DNA of 6,219 bases from Candidatus Nitrosopelagicus sp. (GTDB taxonomy: Archaea; Thermoproteota; Nitrososphaeria; Nitrososphaerales; Nitrosopumilaceae), in the NCBI GenBank assembly GCA_012964965.1, contig DTTB01000151.1:1-6219 (forward strand), given 5' to 3'. The notes below the pieces were generated by a model that saw only the letters and a list, made by a program, of their open reading frames with translations, had not been told where the DNA came from and searched no databases. Position numbers and translations under genes: made by a program. This document shows, one piece after another, positions 1-4,894 of this stretch (positions are counted from its first letter, which is position 1; each line of letters opens with the position of its first letter).

Positions 1-168
1 CCACTGTTAACATCACTTACATTGTTGCAGTATGCTGACATTGACTCTGAATCTGAGATGCTGGGATATGGTATTGGGATAATTATGCTCAATATAGGAA
101 TGTATTTGCTTGCACCGGCAGTGGTAACATTAAAACTTGTAAAAAAGTATAGGAAAATTAATTTTTAA
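1..168 (+). CDS. C-terminal fragment of an unrecognised membrane protein (5' end outside window)
   Basis: Frame 1 is open from the first base to a TAA at 166-168, giving 55 residues with no start needed inside the window. The fragment has a polar, acidic stretch (DIDSESE, about residues 14-20). This is followed by a long hydrophobic segment, about residues 22-48, rich in Gly, Ile, Met and Leu, that reads as one transmembrane helix. It closes with a basic tail (KLVKKYRKINF), as expected for a cytoplasmic C-terminus by the positive-inside rule. I do not recognise the family from this piece, and the true protein length is unknown. Its stop codon overlaps the stop of the arginine decarboxylase gene on the other strand, so there is no room for a dedicated terminator between them. 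Confidence that it is coding rests on the open frame, the membrane-like composition and the tidy convergent end. Confidence 0.65.
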   Translation, partial: PLLTSLTLLQYADIDSESEMLGYGIGIIMLNIGMYLLAPAVVTLKLVKKYRKINF

Positions 169-716
169 ATAATTAGAACTGCTGCAGCAAAAACAGTTGT
201 CCATTTTCCATCCTTGTTTCCTTTTGCAGTTTGTGTAATATTTTTTGTTTTATATATTTGGCCTGAAATAGTCCATGACTGACGTTTCTCATTCCAACTT
301 TTATCAATATCAAATGAGATTCCCAGAGAAGATGCCAACATCTGTGCAGCGACATCTTCAGCGTAATCACCCGCCTCCCTCTCATTTTTCCCAAACGTTT
401 CATATTCGGAAAGATAACCATATTTTGTTCTGTCTGTTGGTTGAGCTATTCCCACGGATGCAGAAATTAGTCTTTGAGGCTCGTTTGTCTGGTTTCTAGA
501 ATAAATAGTGAATAGGATTTGCCCAGGCTTTATCATTTTTAGACCATCTTTTCGAGAAAGGAGTTTTGCGTGTGGCGGAAAAATACTAGAGATTAATACA
601 ATATTAGTTCCGGCAATGCCAGCATTTCTTAATGCAAATTCAAAACTAGTTAGTTTATCATCAGCAATACCAATTCCCTTGGTAAGAAATAGATTTTTTG
701 CGACTAAGTCTAACAA
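165..716 (-). CDS. pdaD: Pyruvoyl-dependent arginine decarboxylase (PvlArgDC)
   Basis: This enzyme converts arginine to agmatine plus CO2, the first step of archaeal polyamine synthesis, in the cytoplasm. The 183 residues match the family's usual size. Residues 9-33 (LFLTKGIG...KLTSFEFALRNAGI) form the typical N-terminal block. The self-cleavage site is visible as LISSIFPP at 41-48. By family knowledge the chain breaks between Ser43 and Ser44, and Ser44 becomes the pyruvoyl group. The YLSEYE stretch at 101-106 lies where the family's catalytic glutamate is expected, and a GDYAED helix follows. The start is TTG at 716: an in-frame TGA lies only 15 bases upstream and no ATG exists nearby, so TTG is the only reasonable start. 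A weak TATA-like TTAATA (744-749) sits about 30 bases upstream, which suits a leaderless transcript. The gene is convergent with the fragment at 1-168. The function call is strong; the exact start is moderately sure. Confidence 0.92.
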   Translation of the reverse strand: MLDLVAKNLFLTKGIGIADDKLTSFEFALRNAGIAGTNIVLISSIFPPHAKLLSRKDGLKMIKPGQILFTIYSRNQTNEPQRLISASVGIAQPTDRTKYGYLSEYETFGKNEREAGDYAEDVAAQMLASSLGISFDIDKSWNEKRQSWTISGQIYKTKNITQTAKGNKDGKWTTVFAAAVLII

Positions 717-788
717 ACCAATTTTTTTTCAATTTTATCCTACTATTAAGAATTTCATATGCAAGTAAATACCGAATGTGACTGAATT

Positions 789-1010
789 TTATTTCTTGTA
801 TTTCCTACTATCACGTACTTTGGGCTTTTGCATAAGCAAAAGATATCCCATAAATCCGCCAAGGCATAAATTAATCACACCTAGTAATGTTATGATTAAC
901 CCCTGCATGCCGCTAGTTGCAATAGCTAATCCTGTAAAAATGCCAAATCCTGAAGCGGCAAAAAACATAATCATCAAAACCTTTAGTTTTGTCGGTGGGA
1001 TGTACTTCAT
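789..1010 (-). CDS. Small two-helix membrane protein, function unknown
   Basis: An ATG-initiated 73-residue protein. Residues 9-33 and 36-60 are two hydrophobic segments rich in Gly, Ile, Leu and Met, joined by a very short turn near residues 33-36. They read as a transmembrane hairpin. Both ends are basic: the N-terminus has K2, K8 and K10, and the tail KPKVRDSRKYKK is strongly positive, so both termini are predicted to be cytoplasmic. A TATA-like TTTTAATA lies 23-30 bases before the ATG, the position expected for a leaderless archaeal transcript, which supports this start. The gene is co-oriented with the arginine decarboxylase, with a gap of about 70 bases, but that gene may have its own promoter. 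I do not recognise a family and assign no function. The overlapping + strand frame is judged a shadow because it lacks a coherent protein composition. Confidence 0.7.
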   Translation of the reverse strand: MKYIPPTKLKVLMIMFFAASGFGIFTGLAIATSGMQGLIITLLGVINLCLGGFMGYLLLMQKPKVRDSRKYKK

Positions 1011-1032
1011 TGGGATTCTACCTATTTCTCGC

Positions 1033-1040
1033 TATTAAAA
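1033..1040 (-). promoter_or_regulatory. TATA-like box for the small membrane protein gene
   Basis: On the minus strand the octamer reads TTTTAATA and ends 23 bases before the ATG at 1010. This spacing would put transcription start at or next to the A of the ATG, the usual leaderless arrangement in this lineage. It is inferred from sequence and spacing only; AT-rich DNA produces such boxes by chance. Confidence 0.4.
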
Positions 1041-1068
1041 TGATGTTGTAATATGCGTTTTAAGAACA

Positions 1069-1076
1069 TTTTAAAA
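1069..1076 (+). promoter_or_regulatory. TATA-like box for the tRNA-Thr gene
   Basis: TTTTAAAA is centred about 27 bases before the first base of the tRNA, so initiation would fall at or very near the mature 5' end. A second candidate, TTTTAA at 1058-1063, would instead give a 5' leader of about a dozen bases needing RNase P trimming. The sequence alone does not decide between them. Confidence 0.4.
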
Positions 1077-1099
1077 TCTCCAGACTCATGCAACGACAT

Positions 1100-1174
1100 G
1101 CCAATGTAGCTCAGCCTGGCTAGAGCATTCGCCTTGTAAGCGAAAGGTCGTGAGTCCAAATCTCACCATTGGCT
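1100..1174 (+). tRNA. tRNA-Thr, anticodon UGU, no intron
   Basis: A full cloverleaf can be drawn. The acceptor stem GCCAATG (1100-1106) pairs perfectly with CATTGGC (1167-1173). The D stem is GCTC/GAGC (1109-1112/1123-1126) with GG at positions 18-19. The anticodon stem is TTCGC/GCGAA (1128-1132/1140-1144) around the loop CTTGTAA, giving anticodon TGT at 1134-1136, which reads ACA threonine codons. The T stem is GTGAG/CTCAC (1150-1154/1162-1166) around TCCAAAT. G15 can pair with C48. The discriminator base is T1174, and CCA is not encoded, as is common in archaea. The pairs G1-C72 and C2-G71 together with G35/U36 fit what is known of threonine identity. One oddity is that position 55 in the T loop is C, where nearly all elongator tRNAs have U (pseudouridine). 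The anticodon loop is 7 bases, so there is no canonical intron. Confidence 0.96.
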
Positions 1175-1176
1175 TG

Positions 1177-1186
1177 TTTATATTTA
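1177..1186 (+). promoter_or_regulatory. Candidate TATA box for the helicase gene
   Basis: TTTATATTTA directly follows the tRNA and is the best TATA match in the 120-base gap before the helicase. Initiation about 25 bases on would give a leader of roughly 90 bases containing the inverted repeat at 1256-1288. A weaker alternative, TTTATT at 1217-1222, would give a leader of about 50 bases that still contains the repeat. The T-rich stretch could also, or instead, serve as the tRNA's termination signal. Confidence 0.3.
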
Positions 1187-1255
1187 CAAATACATGTGAT
1201 GTAACTAGGACAAGCGTTTATTAGACGTATTCAAAAAATGTCAATTATAGGAATA

Positions 1256-1288
1256 ATGACGAATTAGGCTAACAGCGTTCTTCGTCAT
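1256..1288 (+). promoter_or_regulatory. Inverted repeat (possible leader hairpin) before the helicase gene
   Basis: ATGACGAA at 1256-1263 is the exact reverse complement of TTCGTCAT at 1281-1288. The spacer is 17 bases and the second arm ends 6 bases before the helicase ATG. In RNA this would be an 8-bp stem with a large loop lying where it could affect ribosome access. An inner GCT/AGC pairing (1268-1270/1274-1276) is possible but weak. As DNA it could instead be an operator. The pairing is read directly; a regulatory role is inference. Confidence 0.4.
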
Positions 1289-1294
1289 GATTAG

Positions 1295-2596
1295 ATGAAG
1301 AAAATGACAAACTTTGAAAAATTAGGATTAGAAAAAAAAATATTAGATGTACTCCATGATGCAGGATTTACTAAACCATTTCCGATACAAGAACGTGCTA
1401 TACCGGTTTTATTAGAGGGTAATGACGTAATTGGTCAGGCCCATACCGGAACTGGTAAAACAGCTGCATTTGCGCTTCCAATGATACAATTGGTTGTTAA
1501 AAATCAAGGAATACAGGGAATCATAATGGCGCCTACACGTGAGCTTGCACTCCAAATAACATCTGAAATAAAACGCTTTGCAAAAAATACAGGAATGATA
1601 ACTGCGACTATTTATGGTGGACAAGGTATGGGTATACAACTTGATGCGTTAAGAAAAAAACCGGAAATTATAGTAGCTACACCAGGTAGACTGATTGATC
1701 ATTTGAAAAGAGGAACTATAAAACTGAACAACGTGAAACACGTGGTACTGGATGAAGCTGATATAATGCTTGATATGGGTTTTATTGAAGATATTGAATT
1801 TATTTTAGACTTAACGCCAGAAGAAAGAACTACTTCACTATGGTCTGCCACTATGCCGCCTGAAATAATGCGATTGGCAGAAACTAATATGAAATCGCCA
1901 AAACGAATTCTTGTTGACTCGGATGAGCTCAGTTGCGCTGGAATAGATCAGTCATTTTTAATTATAAAGGATCGAGAAAAATCAAAATTTTTACTTGATT
2001 TCATTCATGGTAATATTGGTCAGTGCATAGTATTTTGCTCAACAAAAATTAGAACTCGAGATGTAGCAAAACTTCTTTACAAATCTGGCGAAAGTGTAGT
2101 TTCTGTTGAGGGTGATATGTCCCAACACAGACGTGAATCTTCAATGTCAAAATTTAGAAAATCAAATGCTAACATACTTGTTGCTACTGATGTTGCTGCT
2201 AGAGGAATAGATATTCCAACAGTGGCTCTTGTGATAAATTATGATATTCCAAACCGTGACATGGTATACTTTCACAGAATTGGCAGAACAGCAAGAGCAG
2301 GTGCCAAGGGAAGAGCTATAACAATGGTTTCGTATTCCTCAGTTGGTGAATGGAACGAAATTAAAAAACAAACAAAAGTCAATATGACAGATCTTAATGA
2401 AAAACTTGGAATAGAGGTTAAAATCCCAGACCCGCTTAAAAGACGGGTAGCCACAAGGCAATTTTCTCACCGAATAAAAAATCATTCAAGTCAATTTTCT
2501 AGGAGACATATGTCTGCAAGAAACAAATATGACAAAAGAAAAAAGAAGATACAGCCAATTACTCGAAGTTATTTTAGCAATAAGAAACGTTGGTAG
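1295..2596 (+). CDS. DEAD-box ATP-dependent RNA helicase
   Basis: An ATP-driven remodeller of RNA duplexes and RNA-protein complexes in the cytoplasm. The 433 residues carry the full motif set: Q motif (Phe7 to Gln32, PIQ), Walker A AHTGTGKT (49-56), PTREL (80-84), GG (108-109), TPGR (129-132), DEAD (153-156), SAT (184-186), IVFCST (245-250), VATDVAARGID (297-307) and HRIGRTARAG (327-336). The two RecA-like domains are therefore complete and no catalytic residue is missing. After about residue 380 the protein has a strongly basic, Arg/Lys/His-rich tail ending KKRW, likely an RNA-binding extension. The start may be the ATG at 1295 or the one three codons later (1304); the latter gives an N-terminus closer to the Q motif, as in many relatives. 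The leader has an inverted repeat. By analogy with bacterial and archaeal cold-induced DEAD-box proteins a role in low-temperature RNA unwinding is possible, but this is not shown here. Confidence 0.96.
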   Translation: MKKMTNFEKLGLEKKILDVLHDAGFTKPFPIQERAIPVLLEGNDVIGQAHTGTGKTAAFALPMIQLVVKNQGIQGIIMAPTRELALQITSEIKRFAKNTGMITATIYGGQGMGIQLDALRKKPEIIVATPGRLIDHLKRGTIKLNNVKHVVLDEADIMLDMGFIEDIEFILDLTPEERTTSLWSATMPPEIMRLAETNMKSPKRILVDSDELSCAGIDQSFLIIKDREKSKFLLDFIHGNIGQCIVFCSTKIRTRDVAKLLYKSGESVVSVEGDMSQHRRESSMSKFRKSNANILVATDVAARGIDIPTVALVINYDIPNRDMVYFHRIGRTARAGAKGRAITMVSYSSVGEWNEIKKQTKVNMTDLNEKLGIEVKIPDPLKRRVATRQFSHRIKNHSSQFSRRHMSARNKYDKRKKKIQPITRSYFSNKKRW

Positions 2597-2619
2597 CGCA
2601 AAAATTATTTACATTAGAA

Positions 2620-2631
2620 GGCTTTAAAGCC
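2620..2631 (+). promoter_or_regulatory. Perfect palindrome GGCTTTAAAGCC over a TATA-like core
   Basis: This 12-bp perfect palindrome lies between the helicase and the RAM-domain gene. Its centre TTTAAA is a plausible TATA box about 38 bases before the ATG at 2664, predicting a short leader of roughly 12 bases. A protein bound to the GGC/GCC arms would compete directly with TBP, so the site could be an operator. TTTAAA is itself a palindrome, so the added information is only the three GC-rich pairs on each side. Confidence 0.35.
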
Positions 2632-2663
2632 AAGTCCAGGCAATTATAGGAAGTAAAATTAGC

Positions 2664-2900
2664 ATGCACAAAGGATTTGTTCTGATGAATTGTGATTTGG
2701 GTGCTGAAGAATATATTATTGAGGAATTGTGTAAGATCCCTGAAGTTTCTCATGCATACGTTACTTTTGGAGCCTATGACATTATTGCGGAAATCGATGC
2801 AAAATCACATGAGGTGTTTGATGAAACCGTTTCACTGAAAATAAGACGGTTATCACGTGTTGTCAGTACGATGACACTTAACGTAGTGGATACCCAATGA
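2664..2900 (+). CDS. Stand-alone Lrp/AsnC ligand-binding (RAM) domain protein
   Basis: The 78 residues are one RAM (AsnC_trans_reg) domain, the part of Lrp/AsnC regulators that binds amino acids or similar small molecules and drives oligomerisation. The first strand is KGFVLMNCDLG (3-13). A helix EEYIIEELCKIPEV (15-28) follows, then AYVTFGAYDIIAEIDA (31-46) with the typical G-x-x-D turn at 36-39. A second helix with IRRLSRV (60-66) and the final strand VVSTMTLNVV (66-75) complete the beta-alpha-beta-beta-alpha-beta order. There is no N-terminal helix-turn-helix, so it cannot bind DNA alone. Stand-alone RAM proteins are common in archaea and may act as ligand sensors or partners of full-length Lrp proteins; the ligand cannot be read from sequence. 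The start is ATG, with AGGAAG about a dozen bases upstream as a weak ribosome-binding candidate. The palindrome at 2620-2631 overlaps its likely promoter. Confidence 0.88.
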   Translation: MHKGFVLMNCDLGAEEYIIEELCKIPEVSHAYVTFGAYDIIAEIDAKSHEVFDETVSLKIRRLSRVVSTMTLNVVDTQ

Positions 2901-2908
2901 TTATATGA
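2901..2908 (+). promoter_or_regulatory. TATA-like box before the 95-residue protein gene
   Basis: TTATATGA starts at the base after the RAM gene's stop codon and is centred about 26 bases before the TTG at 2931. The spacing fits leaderless initiation directly at the TTG and is the main support for that start. Confidence 0.42.
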
Positions 2909-2930
2909 TCTAGTTTGTGGTTAATTCTAG

Positions 2931-3218
2931 TTGGAAAGTATTGAGTATAGTGGTACTGTATACGTTCTTGATCACAAATATCCTGAGCCACTGATTAAAC
3001 ACAGTTTAAAAAAATTACAGCAGCTTGGCATTAAAAAAGAAGATATTCAGCTTACTGATGCCCCAGATGATCCTCAAATTGGTAATATTATAGTTGAAGT
3101 TTTCCCATATCACTTGGATATAGCACGTGTGAGAACCATTAGAAATGCTTCATTTATCAGTGGCACCTTAATGACGGTAGAGCTGAAAAGCGATGCTGAA
3201 GGCAATTATATTGATTAA
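2931..3218 (+). CDS. Conserved-looking hypothetical protein, 95 residues
   Basis: I do not recognise a family. The protein is soluble, with no signal or membrane segment. It appears to alternate strands and helices: strand GTVYVLDH (8-15), helix PLIKHSLKKLQQLG (20-33), strand NIIVEVFPY (52-60), helix LDIARVRTIRNA (62-73), and strand TLMTVELKS (79-87). This order resembles a small ferredoxin-like or ACT/RAM-like fold, a guess from pattern only. An acidic loop, TDAPDDPQ, lies at 42-49. TTG at 2931 is the start: the codon just before it is an in-frame TAG, and no ATG occurs before residue 81. A TATA-like box sits about 26 bases upstream. The next gene starts 2 bases after this stop, so the two are almost surely co-transcribed. 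Confidence 0.75.
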   Translation: MESIEYSGTVYVLDHKYPEPLIKHSLKKLQQLGIKKEDIQLTDAPDDPQIGNIIVEVFPYHLDIARVRTIRNASFISGTLMTVELKSDAEGNYID

Positions 3219-3220
3219 TT

Positions 3221-3730
3221 TTGAAAAGTAAAACAAAAAAAAAGAAAAATCCTGCTATATATGCTGCTGTAGTAATTGGAATACTAATTGTTTCATCAAC
3301 TATATTTTTTGTATATTCAAATGATCAGGCAAAAATTAGAGGTCAAATGTTTGGCAATGAATTAAAACAAATTCAAGATGATTTAAAAAAAAATACCCAC
3401 TCATATGATTCAAAGATTTCATTGTTTAAAGAAGGAAACCTTGATAGGGAGAGATTTTTAGAATTTGCTGAAGAACACAAAGATGAAATGAGTAAGATAA
3501 TTTTACGCTATGATTCCCTACAAATTCCAAATGGTTTCGAAACAGCCGTAGAGCTTTTTAAATTATCTTCTGAGACACAATTAGAAAGTGATATTCAAAT
3601 TATGGAGTGGGTTAAAACTGGCAATGATGCTGCACATATTAGATCTGATGTATTACTGCAGGAATCATTTGATTATGAGATGGCAGCCTTAGCCGAGTAC
3701 AAGTTAGCACAGGGACCAATAAACCCATAA
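3221..3730 (+). CDS. Membrane-anchored helical protein, outward-facing, function unknown
   Basis: A 169-residue protein of unknown family. A basic N-terminus (KSKTKKKKN, 2-10) precedes one hydrophobic helix at about 13-32 (YAAVVIGILIVSSTIFFVY). This is a signal-anchor pattern with the N-terminus inside and the remainder outside the cell. Residues 38-165 look almost wholly alpha-helical and charged (KQIQDDLKK, FLEFAEEHKDEMSK, SETQLESDIQIMEW, ESFDYEMAALAEYKLA), broken by a Pro-Asn turn at 103-104. This suggests a short helical bundle or coiled coil. The start is TTG, the only option before Met43; losing it would remove the anchor. The gene begins 2 bases after the upstream stop and lacks a TATA-like box at the right distance, so it is probably translated from the 2931 transcript. 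The following gene is also an envelope protein, hinting at a shared location but not a proven partnership. Confidence 0.75.
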   Translation: MKSKTKKKKNPAIYAAVVIGILIVSSTIFFVYSNDQAKIRGQMFGNELKQIQDDLKKNTHSYDSKISLFKEGNLDRERFLEFAEEHKDEMSKIILRYDSLQIPNGFETAVELFKLSSETQLESDIQIMEWVKTGNDAAHIRSDVLLQESFDYEMAALAEYKLAQGPINP

Positions 3731-3735
3731 CTTCA

Positions 3736-3745
3736 TTAATTATAT
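3736..3745 (+). promoter_or_regulatory. TATA-like box before the surface protein gene
   Basis: TTAATTATAT lies 17-26 bases before the TTG at 3762, slightly closer than the ideal spacing but compatible with leaderless initiation. It falls in the only gap (31 bases) between the 3221 and 3762 genes. Confidence 0.33.
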
Positions 3746-3761
3746 CAATGACTGTATCGTA

Positions 3762-4532
3762 TTGAAAATATTAAGTGTCTTTCTTATTTTATTGATCTTT
3801 GCAATACCTGATGTTTGGGCTCAAGTCAATATCGAAAATGATCAGTATTATGTTGGTAATGATGGCACAATACACATAGTTGGTGAAATTCTAAATGATT
3901 CTGACAAGCCATTAAACCAAGTTAATATCCTTGCAACTCTTTATTCAGGCGATAGTATTATTCATCAAACAAATTCAGAAACTCTAACCAATGTAATCAT
4001 GCCTGGGATGAAAGGTGTGTTTGATATAATTGTAGCAGAAAATATTGATGGTATTGACAGATATGTTTTAGATTTAGATTATAAGATAACCAATCCAAAA
4101 AGCCAAGTAATTGAAATTACTTCATCTGAACTTAGATATGCTCAGTTTGATAATATTGTCATCAAAGGAACTGTTGCAAACAACGGAGACATAACAGCCA
4201 ATATGGTTAAAGTGATTGGTACGTTGTATGATAGAGATGGCAATGTTGTTGCCGTTTCACAAATAATAATGGAACCAGACTACATCAGGGCAAATGATGA
4301 GTCCTTCTTTTTAATCACAGTACCTGGCGGAACCCAAATGGATATCGTTGATTACTCGCTTATTGCTGAATCTGAAGAATATACTACAGTGCCAGAGTTT
4401 CCTTTGGGTTCAGGTGTACTGTTGATAGCATCACTTTCAGCATATATTGTATTAACCAAAAACCCATCAGCTGTCACAAGAAGTATATCCCGTGTAACCA
4501 ACTCTATATGGATTTTAAACCGTTTTAATTAA
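3762..4532 (+). CDS. Secreted two-repeat beta-sandwich protein with PEF-type C-terminal membrane tail
   Basis: A 256-residue surface protein. Residues 1-20 are a signal peptide (basic K2, hydrophobic core, VWA at 18-20 before Gln21). Two related units follow, about 37-91 and 132-187. Both share the order strand, Gly, strand, Asn-x-x-Asp loop, strand ending T-L-Y (59-61 and 154-156), then a hydrophobic strand and F-x-x-x-V. This resembles FxLYD-type domains, Ig-like modules common on archaeal cell surfaces. The C-terminus has VPEFP (210-214), then a hydrophobic helix at about 215-231. This matches the PEF-CTERM/PEFG-CTERM pattern recognised by archaeosortases, though the usual Gly after PEF is Pro here. 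The tail after the helix is about 25 residues (Arg/Ser/Thr-rich, ending ILNRFN), longer than the few basic residues typical of such signals. The start is TTG, the only choice that keeps the signal peptide. No ligand or enzymatic motif is seen. Confidence 0.82.
   Translation: MKILSVFLILLIFAIPDVWAQVNIENDQYYVGNDGTIHIVGEILNDSDKPLNQVNILATLYSGDSIIHQTNSETLTNVIMPGMKGVFDIIVAENIDGIDRYVLDLDYKITNPKSQVIEITSSELRYAQFDNIVIKGTVANNGDITANMVKVIGTLYDRDGNVVAVSQIIMEPDYIRANDESFFLITVPGGTQMDIVDYSLIAESEEYTTVPEFPLGSGVLLIASLSAYIVLTKNPSAVTRSISRVTNSIWILNRFN
4523..4530 (+). promoter_or_regulatory. TATA-like box before the 93-residue helical protein gene
   Basis: TTTTAATT is centred about 26 bases before the ATG at 4552 and overlaps the last codons and stop of the surface protein gene. 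The promoter is therefore embedded in the upstream coding end, and leaderless initiation is predicted. Confidence 0.4.
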
Positions 4533-4551
4533 ATTATTTTTCAGTGATAAA

Positions 4552-4833
4552 ATGACGATTTCCAATGGAATGAAAAAATTTTTGGACAGTCAAATTGAAT
4601 ATTATATTTCGGAAGCGCAGTCATACAAGGAAATGGCTCAAGAATATAGTCCAAAAATTGATTCAGTGGAGGATACTGCTTTTGGCATTATAATTGGCTC
4701 TATTTACTCAAGTTTTCTTCAAGCATATTCAAACCAGAAGCAGAATGTAAACTCGGAAGACATACAAGAATTCACGGAAATGATCATGATGAATGCTAGA
4801 ATGATAAAAGATGCCATAATGGGGAAAACCTAA
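4552..4833 (+). CDS. Small helical protein, 93 residues, function unknown
   Basis: I do not recognise the family. The protein is soluble and predicted almost entirely alpha-helical: GMKKFLDSQIEYYISEAQSY and KEMAQEYS (6-33), VEDTAFGIIIGSIYSSFLQAYS (39-60), and a Met-rich third helix EDIQEFTEMIMMNARMIKDAIM (69-90). The amphipathic spacing suggests a three-helix bundle that may dimerise. Start ATG at 4552 has a TATA-like box about 26 bases upstream; the in-frame ATG at 4570 (Met7) is possible but has no better support. No signal peptide, metal-binding motif or DNA-binding motif is evident. The next + strand gene follows after about 60 bases with its own promoter-like element, so co-transcription is not required. 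Confidence 0.72.
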   Translation: MTISNGMKKFLDSQIEYYISEAQSYKEMAQEYSPKIDSVEDTAFGIIIGSIYSSFLQAYSNQKQNVNSEDIQEFTEMIMMNARMIKDAIMGKT

Positions 4834-4894
4834 TTGGTACAAAACAAGAAAGTTTCTGAGTTGGAGATAAATTTTAAAAAAAAGTGTGAAAACT

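Noticed and set aside
275..768. Two + strand open frames (275-499 and 508-768) opposite the arginine decarboxylase.
   Set aside because: They lie antisense to a clearly recognised enzyme whose motifs are intact. Their translations show no domain-like pattern.
778..1038. A + strand open frame of 86 codons opposite the small membrane protein gene.
   Set aside because: The opposite strand gives a coherent two-helix membrane protein with an ATG and a well-placed TATA box. The + frame needs GTG and has a proline/asparagine-rich sequence with no recognisable organisation.
1242..1253. The 12-mer CAATTATAGGAA occurs here and again at 2641-2652, in both cases upstream of a start codon.
   Set aside because: In an AT-rich window of this size a few exact 12-base repeats are expected by chance. 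The distances to the start codons also differ (about 41 and 11 bases), so a shared regulatory element is not supported.
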